From positions 3,658,001 to 3,722,000 of the forward strand of contig NW_027480463.1 of the NCBI RefSeq assembly GCF_051401765.1: DNA of 64,000 bases. Reading direction: 5' to 3'. Both the position numbers and the translations under genes were made by a program. How positions within the stretch are numbered: position 1 is the first letter of the stretch; each line of letters opens with the position of its first letter. Below, in pieces: positions 28,326-40,600 of the stretch. The notes beneath the pieces are model-generated. The model was given only the letters and a program-made list of their open reading frames with translations. It searched no databases and was not told the origin of the DNA. Origin of the DNA: Calliopsis andreniformis. Taxonomy: Eukaryota; Arthropoda; Insecta; Hymenoptera; Andrenidae.

Positions 28326-30544
28326 TCAATCGTCAATCCTCAATCCTCAATCCTCAATCCTCAATCTTCAATCCTCAATACTCAATCTTCAATCCTCAAT
28401 CCTCAATCCACAACCTTCAATCATCAATATTCAATCTTCAATCCTCAATCATCAATCCTCAACCCTCAATCCTCAATTCTCAATCCTCAGTCCTCAATCC
28501 TCAGACCTCAGACATCAATACTCAACCCTCAGTCCTCGTCCTCAATCCACAACCCTCAATCCTCAATCATCGATCTTCAATCATCAATATTCAATCTTCA
28601 GTCCTCAATCCTCAATCCTCAATCCTCAATGTTCAAACCGCAATACCCAACCCTCAATCTTCAATCCTCAATCCCCAATCCTCAATCCTCAATCCTCAAT
28701 CCTCAGTCCTCAATCCTCAATCCTCAGTCTTCAATCCTCAATACTCAATCCTCAATCCTCAATCCTCAATCCTCAATCTTCAATCCTCAATACTCAATCT
28801 TCAATCCTCAATACTCGATCCTCAATCCTCAGTACTCATTCTTCAATCCTCAATACCCAATCCTCAATCTTCAATCCTCAATACTCAATCCTCAATTCTC
28901 AATTCTCTATCCTCAATCCTCAGACCTCAAACATCAATACTCTACCCTCGGTCCTCGTCCTGAATCCACAACCCTCAATCCTCAATCCTCAACCTTCAAT
29001 AATCAATATTCAATCTTCAATCCTCAATCCTCAATCCTCAATCCTCAATTCTCAATCCTCAATGTTCAATCCTCAATACCCAATCTTCAATCTTCAATCC
29101 TCGATCCTCAATCCTCAATCCCCAATCCTCAATCCTCAATCCACAGTCCTCAAACCACAGTCCTGAATCCTCAACCCTGAATCCTCAATCTTCAGACCTC
29201 AGTCCTCAACAATCAGCTGTCAATCCTCAATCCTCACTAGAATATCCTCAGTTCAGAGTTTTCCATACGCAATACTCAATCTGCAATCTTCATATCTCTA
29301 TCCACAAACATGAATTCTCATCACTCAACCATCAACTCTCAGTCCCCAATCCTCAATCTTCAATCGTCAATCCTCAATCCTCAATTATCAATCCTCAATC
29401 CTCAATCCTCAGTCTTCAACCCTCAATACTCAATCTTCAATTCTCAAACCTCAATCCTCAATCCTCAACCTTCAATCCTCAATCCTCAGTCCTCAATCCT
29501 CTATGCTCATTCTTCAATCCTCAATACCCAATCCTCAATCTTCAATCCTCAATGCTCAATCTTCAATCCTCAATACTCAATCTTCAATCCTCAATCCTCA
29601 ATCCTCAATCCTCAATCCTCATTCTTCAGTCCTCAATACCCAATCCTCAATCTTCAATCCTCAATCCTCAATCGTCAATCCTCAATCCCCAGGCCTCAAT
29701 CTTCAATACTCAATCCTCAAACCTCATTCCTCAATCCTCAGCCATCAATCCTCAATACTCAATCTTCAATCCTCAATCCTCAATCCTCGATCCTCAATCC
29801 ACAATCCTCAGCCCTCAATACTCAATATTCGATCCGCAATACCCAATCCTCAACCTTCAATCCTCAATACTCAATACTCAATCTTCAATCCTCAATCCTC
29901 AATCCTCAATCCTCAATCCTCATTCTTCAATCCTCAATACCCAATCCTCAATCTTCATTCCTCAATCCTCAATCGTCAATCCACAATCCCCAATCCTCAA
30001 TCTTCAATACTCAATCCTCAATCCTCATTCCTCAATCTTCAATCTTCAATCCTCAATCTTCAATCCTCAGTCCTCAAACCACAATTCTGAATCCTCAATC
30101 CTGAATCCTCAATCTTCAGCCCTCAGTACTCAACAATCAGTTGTCAATCCTCAATCCCCAATAGAATATCCTCAATTCACAGTTTTCAATACTCAATACC
30201 CAATCTGCAATCTTCAAATCTCTATACACAAGCATCAATTCTCATCACTCAACCCTCAACACTCAGTCCACAATGTTCAATCCTCAATCCTCAATTCTCA
30301 ATCTTCAATCCTCAATACTCAATCATTAATCCTCAATCCTCAATCCTCAATCTTCAATCCTCAATCCCCAATACTCAATCCTCAATCCTCAATCCTCAAT
30401 CCTCAATCATCAATCCTCAATCTTCAATACTCAATCCTCAATCCTCAACCCTCAATACTCAATCTTCAATCTTCAATCCTCAGTCCGCAAACCATAGTCC
30501 TGAATCCTCAATCCTGAATCCTCAATCTTCAGACCTCAGTCATC
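28174..30544 (+). repeat. 2,371-bp tandem duplication, second unit
   Basis: A near-exact second copy of the preceding unit at offset 2,371 (26,939 to 29,310 and 27,181 to 29,552). Its first landmark is a hybrid. The left end (AATCAGCTGTC) matches the landmark normally found at this place, as at 17,218. The right part (CTGCAACCTTCATATC) matches the landmark at 25,803. This places the exchange inside the landmark. Confidence 0.88.
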
Positions 30545-33530
30545 AACAATCAGCTGTCAATCCTCAATCCTCACTAGAATATCCTCAGTTCAGAGTTTTC
30601 CATACGCAATACTCAATCTGCAATCTTCATATCTCTATCCACAAACATCAATACTCATCACTCAACCATCAACTCTCAGTCCCCAATCCTCAATCTTCAA
30701 TCGTCAATCCTCAATCCTCAATTACCAATCCTCAATCCTCAATCCTCAGTCTTCAACCCTCAATACTCAATCTTCAATTCTCAAACCTCAATCCTCAATC
30801 CTCAATCTTCAATCCTCAATCCTCAATCCTCAATCCTCAATGCTCATTCTTCAATCCTCAATACCCAATCCTCAATCTTCAATCCTCAATCCTCAATCCT
30901 CAACTCTCAATCCTCAATCCTCAATCCTCAGTCCTCAAACCTCAATTCTCAATCTTCAATCCTCAATACTCAATCTTCAATCCTCAATCCTCAATTCTCA
31001 ATCCTCAATACTCAATCCTCAATCGTCAATACTCAATCCCCAATCCTCAATCTTCAATACTCAATCCTCAATCTTCAATCCTCAATACTCAATCTTCAAT
31101 CCTCAATCCTCAATCCTCAATCCTCAATCCTCATTCTTCAATCCTCAATACCCAATCCTCAATCTTCAATCCTCAATCCTCAATCGTCAATCCTCAATCC
31201 CCAAGCCTCAATCTTCAATACTCAATCCTCAATCCTCATTCCTCAATCCTCAGCCATCAATCCTCAATACTCAATCTTCAATCCTCAAACCTCAATCCTC
31301 GATCCTCAATCCACAATCCTCAGCCCTCAGTACTCAATCTTCGATCCGCAATACCCAATCCTCAACCTTCAATCCTCAATACTCAATACTCAATCTTCAA
31401 TCCTCAATCCTCAATCCTCAATCCTCAATCCTCATTCTTCAATCCTCAATACCCAATCCTCAATCTTCAATCCTCAATCCTCAATCGTCAATCCTCAATC
31501 CCCAATCCTCAACCTTCAATACTCAATCCTCAATCCTCATTCCTCAATCCACAGCCATCAATCCTCAATACTCAATCTTCAATCCTCAAACCTCAATCCT
31601 CAATCCTCAATCTTCAATCCTCAATCCTCAATCCTCAATCCTCAATGCTCATTCTTCAATCCTCAATACCCAATCCTCAATCTTCAATCCTCAATCCTCA
31701 ATCCTCAACTCTCAATCCTTAATCCTCAATCCTCAGCCCTCAAACCTCTATCCTCAACCCTCAGTCCTCATATTCAATCCTCAATCATCAATCCTCAATT
31801 CTCAATCTTCATTCCTCGATCCTCAATCCTCAATCCTCAATCGTCAATCTCCAATCCTGAATACTCAATCTTCAAACCTCAATCCTCAATCGACCATCCT
31901 CGATCCTCATTCTTCAATCCTCAATACCCTATCCTCAATCTTCAATCCTCAATACTCAATCCTCAATTCTCAATCCTCAATCCTCAGTCCTGAGTCCTCA
32001 CACTTCAATCTTCAACCCTCAGCCCTCAACCTCAATCCTCAATCCTCAATCCTCAATCCCCAACCCTCAATACTCAATCTTCAATCATCAATCCTCAGTC
32101 CTCAAACCACAATTCTGCATCCTCAATCCTGAATCCTCAATCTTCAGCCCTCAGTACTCAACAATCAGTTGTCAATCCTCAATCCCCAATAGAATATCCT
32201 CAATTCACAGTTTTCAATACTCAATACCCAATCTGCAATCTTCAACTCTCTATCCACAAGCATCAATTCTCATCACTCAACCCTCAACACTCAGTCCACA
32301 ATGTTCAATTCTCAATCCTCAATTCTCAATCTTCAATCCTCAATACTCAATCATTAATCCTCAATCCTCAATCCTCAATCTTCAATCCTCAATCCCCAAT
32401 ACTCAATCCCCAATCCTCAATCCTCAATCCTCAATCATCAATCCTCAATCTTCAATACTCAATCCTCAATCCTCAATCCTCAATCCTCAATCCTCAATCA
32501 TCAATCCTCAATCCTCAATCCTCAATGCTCAACCTTTAATCCTCAATCCTCAATCCTCAATCTTCAATCCTCAATCCTCAGTCCTCAATCCTCAATCCTC
32601 AATCCTCAATCTTCAATCCTCAATACTCAATCTTCAATCCTCAATACTCGATCCTCAACCCTCAGTCCTCATTCTTCAACCCTCAATACCCAATCCTCAA
32701 TCTTCAATCCTCAATCCTCAATCCTCAATTCTCAATCCTCTATCCTCAATCCTCAGACCACAAACATCAATACTCAACCCTCAGTCCTCGTCCTGAATCC
32801 ACAACCCTCAATCCTCAATCCTCAACCTTCAATGATCAATATTCAATCTTCAATCCTCAATCCTCAATCCTCAATCCTCAATCCTCAATTCTCAATCCTC
32901 AATGTTCAATCCTCAATACCCAATCTTCAATCTTCAATCCTGGATCCTCAATCCTCAATCCCCTATCCTCAATCCTCAATCCACAGTCCTCAAACCACAG
33001 TCCTGAATCCTCAACCCTGAATCCTCAATCTTCAGCCCTCAGTCCTTAACAATCAGTTGTCAATCCTCAATCCTCACTAGAATATCCTCAGTTCAGAGTT
33101 TTCCATACGCAATACTCAACCTGCAACCTTCATATCTCTATCCACAAACATCAATTCTCATCACTCAGCCATCAACACCCAGTCCCCTATCCTCAATCTT
33201 CAATCGTCAATCCTCAATCCTCAATCCTCAATCCTCAACCTTCAATCCTCAATACTCAATCTTCAATCCTCAATCCTCAATCCACAACCTTCAATCATCA
33301 ATATTCAATCTTCAATCCTCAATCATCAATCCTCAACCCTCAATCCTCAATCCTCAATCCTCAATCCTCAATGTTCAATCCTCAATACCCAACCTTCAAT
33401 CTTCAATCCTCAATACTCAATCTTCAATCCTCAATCCTCAATCCTCAATCCTCAATCCTCAATCCTCAGTCCTCAATCCTCAATCTTCAATCCTCAATAC
33501 TCAATCTTCAATCCTCAATCTTCAATCCTC

Positions 33531-33892
33531 AAGCCTCAATCCTCAATTCTCAATCCTCAGTCCTCAATCCTCAGACCTCAGACATCAATACTCAACCCTC
33601 AGTCCTCGTCCTCAATCCACAACCCTCAAACCTCAATCATCGATCTTCAATCATCAATATTCAATCTTCAGTCCTCAATCCTCAATCCTCAATCCTCAAT
33701 CTTCAATCCTCAAGCCTCAATCCTCAATTCTCAATCCTCAGTCCTCAATCCTCAGACCTCAGACATCAATACTCAACCCTCAGTCCTCGTCCTCAATCCA
33801 CAACCCTCAAACCTCAATCATCGATCTTCAATCATCAATATTCAATCTTCAGTCCTCAATCCTCAATCCTCAATCCTCAATCCTCAGTCTTC
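33531..33892 (+). repeat. 181-bp local tandem duplication
   Basis: A segment beginning AAGCCTCAATCC starts at 33,531 and again at 33,712. Each copy contains one TCGTCC hexamer, and 181 is 7 x 26 minus 1. Related single copies of the segment lie near 34,590 and 36,717. Confidence 0.8.
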
Positions 33893-34460
33893 AATCCTCA
33901 ATACTCAATCATCAACACTCAATCCTCAGTCCTCAATCCTCAAACCTCAATCCCCAACCCTCAGCCCACATCCTCAATCCTCGATCCTAAATCCTCAATC
34001 CTCAATCTTCAATCCTTAATAATAAATCTTCAATCCTCAATCCTCAGTCCTCAAACCTCAATTCTGAATCCTCAATCCTGAATCCTCAATCTTCAGCCCT
34101 CAGTCCTCAACAATCAGTTCTCAATCCTCAATCCTCAATAGAATATTCTCAATTCACATTTCTCAATACTCAATCCTCAATCTGCAATCTTCAAACCTCT
34201 ATACACAAACACCAATTACCATCACTCAACTCTCAACACTCTGTCCTCAACGTTCAATCCTCAATTCTCAATCCACAATCCTCAATCATCAATATTCAAT
34301 TCTCAATACTCAATCTTCAATCCTCAATCCTCAATCCTCAATCCTCAATCCTCATTCTTCAATCCTCAACACCCAATCCTCAATCTTCAATCCTCAATCC
34401 TCAATCCTCAATTCTCAATCCTCAAAACTCAATCTTCAATCCTCAATCCCCAATCCTCAG
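33690..34460 (+). repeat. Repeat pair at 3,005-bp offset, left copy
   Basis: It matches about 36,695-37,465 base for base apart from a few changes, such as TTAATAATAAATC here against TCAATAATAAATC there. It contains a subtype c landmark at about 34,109. The 3,005-bp offset spans five 6-bp units (near 34,667, 34,966, 35,897, 36,790 and 36,972), and 3,005 is 7 x 430 minus 5. The pair diverges after CCCCAATCCTCAGTCCTCAA. Confidence 0.82.
34076..34255 (+). repeat. Landmark block, subtype c (exemplar)
   Basis: Marked by CAATCAGTTCTC, AATATTC and TTCACATTTCTC. Copies start near 34,109, 37,114 and 43,825. The related c-prime form (AATATCTTCAATTCACAATTC) starts near 50,213, 54,049, 55,550, 57,972 and 62,262. 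It is found in R2 and R3 only. Confidence 0.85.
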
Positions 34461-36694
34461 TCCTCAATCCTCAATCTTCAATCCTCAATACTCAATCTTC
34501 AATCCTCAATCCTCAATCCTCAATCCTCAATCCTGAATCCTCAATCCTCATTCTTCAATCCTCAATACCCAATCCTCAATCTCCAATCCTCAAGCCTCAA
34601 TCCTCAATTCTCAATCCTCAGTCCTCAATCCTCAGACCTCAGACATCAATACTCAACCCTCAGTCCTCGTCCTCAATCCACAACCCTCAAACCTCAATCA
34701 TCGATCTTCAATCATCAATATTCAATCTTCAGTCCTCAATCCTCAATCCACAGCCATCAATCCTCAATACTCAATCTTCAATCCTCAAACCTCAATCCTC
34801 AATCCTCAATCTTCAATCCTCAATCCTCAATCCTCAATCCTCAATGCTCATTCTTCAATCCTCAATACCCAATCCTCAATCTTCAGTCCTCAATCCTCAA
34901 TCCTCAACTCTCAATCCTTAATCCTCAATCCTCAGCCCTCAAACCTCTATCCTCAACCCTCAGCCCTCATCTTCAATCCTCAGTCCTCAATCCTCAATTC
35001 TCAATCTTCAATCCTCGATCCTCAATCCTCAATCGTCAATCTCCAATCCTGAATACTCAATCTTCAAATCTCAATCCTCAATCGACCATCCTCGATCCTC
35101 ATTCTTCAATCCTCAATACCCTATCCTCAATCTTCAATCCTCAATACTCAATCCTCAATTCTCAATCCCCAACCCTCAATACTCAATCTTCAATCATCAA
35201 TCCTCAGTCCTCAAACCACAATTCTGAATCCTCAATCCTGAATCCTCAATCTTCAGCCCTCAGTACTCAACAATCAGTTGTCAATCCTCAATCCCCAATA
35301 GAATATCCTCAATTCACAGTTTTCAATACTCAATACCCAATCTGCAATCTTCAAATCTCTATCCACAAGCATCAATTCTCATCACTCAACCCTCAACACT
35401 CAGTCCACAATGTTCAATCATCAATCCTCAATTCTCAATCTTCAATCCTCAATACTCAATCATTAATCCTCAATCCTCAATCCTCAATCTTCAATCCTCA
35501 ATCCCCAATACTCAATCCCCAATCCTCAATCCTCAATCCTCAATCATCAATCCTCAATCTTCAATACTCAACCCTCAATCCTCAATCCTCAATCCTCAAT
35601 CCTCAATCATCAATCCTCAATCCTCAATCCTCAATGCTCAACCTTTAATCCTCAATCCTCAATCCTCAATCTTCAATCCTCAATCCTCAATCCTCAATCC
35701 TCAATCCTCAATCCTCAATCTTCAATCCTCAATACTCAATCTTCAATCCTCAATACTCGATCCTCAACCCTCAGTCCTCATTCTTCAATCCTCAATACCC
35801 AATCCTCAATCTTCAATCCTCAATCCTCAATCCTCAATTCTCAATCCTCTATCCTCAATCCTCAGACCACAAACATCAATACTCAACCCTCAGTCCTCGT
35901 ATTGAATCCACAACCCTCAATCCTCAATCCTCAACCTTCAATGATCAATATTCAATCTTCAATCCTCAATCCTCAATCCTCAATCCTCAATCCTCAATTC
36001 TCAATTCTCAATCCTCAATGTTCAATCCTCAATACCCAATCTTCAATCTTCAATCCTCGATCCTCAATCCTCAATCCCCAATCCTCAATCCTCAATCCAC
36101 AGTCCTCAAACCACAGTCCTGAATCCTCAACCCTGAATCCTCAATCTTCAGCCCTCAGTCCTCAACAATCAGTTGTCAATCCTCAATCCTCACTAGAATA
36201 TCCTCAGTTCAGAGTTTTCCATACGCAATACTCAACCTGCAACCTTCATATCTCTATCCACAAACATCAATTCTCATCACTCAGCCATCAACACTCAGTC
36301 CCCTATCCTCAATCTTCAATCGTCAATCCTCAATCCTCAATCCTCAATCCTCAACCTTCAATCCTCAATACTCAATCTTCAATCCTCAATCCTCAATCCA
36401 CAACCTTCAATCATCAATATTCAATCTTCAATCCTCAATCATCAATCCTCAACCCTCAATCCTCAATCCTCAATCCTCAATCCTCAATGTTCAATCCTCA
36501 ATACCCAACCTTCAATCTTCAATCCTCAATACTCAATCTTCAATCCTCAATCCTCAATCCTCAATCCTCAATCCTCAATCCGCAGTCCTCAATCCTCAAT
36601 CTTCAATCCTCAATACTCAATCTTCAATCCTCAATCCTCAATCCTCAATCCTCAATCCTGAATCCTCAATCCTCATTCTTCAATCCTCAATACC

Positions 36695-37465
36695 CAATCC
36701 TCAATCTTCAATCCTCAAGCCTCAATCCTCAATTCTCAATCCTCAGTCCTCAATCCTCAGACCTCAGACATCAATACTCAACCCTCAGTCCTCGTCCTCA
36801 ATCCACAACCCTCAAACCTCAATCATCGATCTTCAATCATCAATATTCAATCTTCAGTCCTCAATCCTCAATCCTCAATCCTCAATCCTCAGTCTTCAAT
36901 CCTCAATACTCAATCATCAACACTCAATCCTCAGTCCTCAATCCTCAAACCTCAATCCCCAACCCTCAGCCCACATCCTCAATCCTCGATCCTAAATCCT
37001 CAATCCTCAATCTTCAATCCTCAATAATAAATCTTCAATCCTCAATCCTCAGTCCTCAAACCTCAATTCTGAATCCTCAATCCTGAATCCTCAATCTTCA
37101 GCCCTCAGTCCTCAACAATCAGTTCTCAATCCTCAATCCTCAATAGAATATTCTCAATTCACATTTCTCAATACTCAATCCTCAATCTGCAATCTTCAAA
37201 CCTCTATCCACAAACACCAATTACCATCACTCAACTCTCAACACTCTGTCCTCAACGTTCAATCCTCAATTCTCAATCCACAATCCTCAATCATCAATAT
37301 TCAATTCTCAATACTCAATCTTCAATCCTCAATCCTCAATCCTCAATCCTCAATCCTCATTCTTCAATCCTCAACACCCAATCCTCAATCTTCAATCCTC
37401 AATCCTCAATCCTCAATTCTCAATCCTCAAAACTCAATCTTCAATCCTCAATCCCCAATCCTCAG
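36695..37465 (+). repeat. Repeat pair at 3,005-bp offset, right copy
   Basis: Right partner of the segment at about 33,690. It holds the subtype c landmark at about 37,114 and is followed directly by a subtype e landmark at about 37,527, which the left partner lacks. The right copy thus continues into a module shared with R3 (near 45,333 and 50,625). Confidence 0.82.
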
Positions 37466-37496
37466 TCCTCAAACCTCAAATCTGAATCCTCAATCC

Positions 37497-37670
37497 TGAA
37501 TACTCAATCTTCAGCCCACAGTCCTCAACAATCAGGTGACAACCCTCAATCCTCAATAGAATATCCTCATTTCACTGTTTTCAATACTCAATACTCAATC
37601 TGCGTTCTTCAAATCTCTATCCACAAACATCAATTCTCGTCACTCAACCCTCAACACTCAGTCCTCAATG
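37497..37670 (+). repeat. Landmark block, subtype e (exemplar)
   Basis: Marked by AGCCCACAGTCC, CAATCAGGTGAC and CCTCATTTCAC. Copies start near 37,527, 45,333 and 50,625. Each lies about 0.4 kb after a c, c-prime or b-like landmark, so these pairs move as a unit. Confidence 0.84.
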
Positions 37671-40600
37671 TTCAATCCTCAATCCTCAATCCTCAATCCT
37701 CAATCCTCAATCCTCAATCCTCAATCCTCAATCTTCAATCCTCAATACTCAATCTTCAATCCTCAATACTCGATCCTCAACCCTCAGTCCTCATTCTTCA
37801 ATCCTCAATACCCAATCCTCAATCTTCAATCCTCAATCCTCAATCCTCAATTCTCAATCCTCTATCCTCAAACCTCAGACCTCAAACATCAATACTCAAC
37901 CCTCAGTCCTCGTCCTGAATCCACAACCCTCAATCCTCAATCCTCAACCTTCAATAATCAATATTCAATCTTCAATCCTCAATCCTCAATCCTCAATCCT
38001 CAATTCTCAATCCTCAATGTTCAATCCTCAATACCCAATCTTCAATCTTCAATCCTCGATCCTCAATCCTCAATCCCCAATCCTCAATCCTCAATCCACA
38101 GTCCTCAAACCACAGTCCTGAATCCTCAATCCTGAATCCTCAATCTTCAGCCCTCAGTCCTCAACAATCAGTTGTCAATCCTCAATCCTCACCAGAATAT
38201 CCTCAGTTCAGAGTTTTCCATACGCAATACTCAACCTGCAACCTTCATATCTCTATCCACAAACATCAATTCTCATCACTCAGCCATCAACACTCAGTCC
38301 CCTATCCTCAATCTTCAATCGTCAATCCTCAATCCTCAATCCTCAATCCTCAACCTTCAATCCTCAATACTCAATCTTCAATCCTCAATCCTCAATCCAC
38401 AACCTTCAATCATCAATATTCAATCTTCAATTCTCAAACCTCAATCCTCAATCCTCAATCTTCAATCCTCAATCCTCAATCCTCAATCCTCTATGCTCAT
38501 TCTTCAATCCTCAATACCCAATCCTCAATCTTCAATCCTCAATCCTCAATCTTCAATCCTCAATACTCAATCTTCAATCCTCAATCCTCAATCCTCAATC
38601 CTCAATCCTCATTCTTCAGTCCTCAATACCCAATCCTCAATCTTCAATCCTCAATCCTCAATCGTCAATCCTCAATCCCCAAGCCTCAATCTTCAATACT
38701 CAATCCTCAAACCTCATTCCTCAATCCTCAGCCATCAATCCTCAATACTCAATCTTCAATCCTCAATCCTCAATCCTCGATCCTCAATCCACAATCCTCA
38801 GCCCTCAATACTCAATCTTCGATCCGCAATACCCAATCCTCAACATTCAATCCTCAATACTCAATACTCAATCTTCAATCCTCAATCCTCAATCCTCAAT
38901 CCTCAATCCTCATTCTTCAATCCTCAATACCCAATCCTCAATCTTCATTCCTCAATCCTCAATCGTCAATCCTCAATCCCCAATCCTCAATCTTCAATAC
39001 TCAATCCTCAATCCTCATTCCTCAATCCTCAGCCATCAATCCTCAATACTCACTCTTCAATCCTCAAACCTCAATCCTCAATCCTCAATCTACAATCCTC
39101 AATCCTCAATCCTCAATCCTCAATGCTCATTCTTCAATCCTCAATACCCAATCCTCTATCTTCAATCCTCAATCCTCAATCCTCAACTCTCAATCCTTAA
39201 TCTTCAATCCTCAGTCCTCAAACCTCTATCCTCAACCCTCAGCCCTCATCTTCAATCCTCAATCCTCAATCCTCAATTCTCAATCTTCATTCCTCGATCC
39301 TCAATCCTCAATCCTCAATCGTCAATCTCCAATCCAGAATACTCAATCTTCAATCCTCAATCCTCAATCGCCCATCCTCCATCCTCATTCTTCAATCCTC
39401 AATACCCTATCCTCAATCTTCAATCCTCAATACTCAATCCTCAATTCTCAATCCTCAATCCTCAGTCCTGAGTCCTCACACCTCAATCTTCAACCCTCAG
39501 CCCTCAACCTCAATCCTCAATCCTCAATCCCCAACCCTCAATACTCAATCTTCAATCTTCAATCCTCAGTCCTCAAACCACAATTCTGAATCCTCAATCC
39601 TGAATCCTCAATCTTCAGCCCTCAGTACTCAACAATCAGTTGTCAATCCTCAATCCCCAATAGAATATCCTCAATTCACAGTTTTCAATACTCAATACCC
39701 AATCTGCAATATTCAAATCTCTATCCACAAGCATCAATTCTCATCACTCAACCCTCAACACTCAGTCCACAATGTTCAATCCTCAATCCTCAATTCTCAA
39801 TCTTCAATCCTCAATACTCAATCATTAATCCTCAATCCTCAATCCTCAATCTTCAATCCTCAATCCCCAATACTCAATCCTCAATCCTCAATCCTCAATC
39901 CTCAATCATCAATCCTCAATCTTCAATACTCAATCCTCAATCCTCAATCCTCAATCCTCAATCCTCAATCATCAATCCTCAATCCTCAATCCTCAATGCT
40001 CAGCCTTTAATCCTCAATCCTCAATCCTCGCTCTTCAATCCTCAATCCTCAATCCTCAATCCTCAATCCTCAATCCTCAATCCTCAATCCTCAATCTTCA
40101 ATCCTCAATACTCAATCTTCAATCCTCAATACTCGATCCTCAACCCTCAGTCCTCATTCTTCAATCCTCAATACCCAATCCTCAATCTTCAATCCTCAAT
40201 CCTCAATCCTCAATTCTCAATCCTCTATCCTCAATCCTCGGACCTCAAACATCAATACTCAACCCTCAGTCCTCGTCCTGAATCCACAACCCTCAATCCT
40301 CAATCCTCAACCTTCAATGATCAATATTCAATCTTCAATTCTCAATCCTCAATCCTCAATTCACAGTCCTCAAACCACTGTCCTGAATCCTCAATCCTGA
40401 ATCCTCAATCTTCAGCCCTCAGTCCTCAACAATCAGTTGTCAATCCTCAATCCTCACTAGAATATCCTCAGTTCAGAGTTTTCCATACGCAATACTCAAT
40501 CTGCAACCTTCATATCTCTATCCACAAACATCAATTCTCATCACTCGGCCATCAACACTCAGTCCCCTATCCTCAACCTTCAATCGTCAATCCTCAATCC

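Larger units (their letters stand above)
21305..33210 (+). repeat. Higher-order repeat of R1, copy 3, with internal duplication and truncated end
   Basis: It is colinear with copy 2 at offset 10,277 up to about 23,480 and at 10,955 after the 678 bp missing from copy 2. After an internal 2,371-bp tandem duplication the offset is 13,326 (17,514 to 30,840 and 19,506 to 32,832). It stops at about 33,210. There copy 2 (at 19,884) continues with ACAACCCTCAAACC while this copy continues with plain heptamers. The last roughly 1.4 kb of the unit is therefore missing. Single-base differences from copy 2 are visible, such as TCATATTC for TCATCTTC near 31,770. Confidence 0.9.

Noticed and set aside
34021..34026. 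AATAAA polyadenylation-like words here and near 37,026, 43,736, 50,124, 53,960, 55,461, 57,885 and 62,171
   Set aside because: All are the same inherited variant pair (CAATAATAAATC) copied with the module, and no gene lies upstream.
34140..34149. Heat-shock-element-like AGAATATTCT in the subtype c landmark (also at about 37,145)
   Set aside because: Only two inverted units are present, without the third unit of a functional element. It arises from one base change in the AGAATATCC word.
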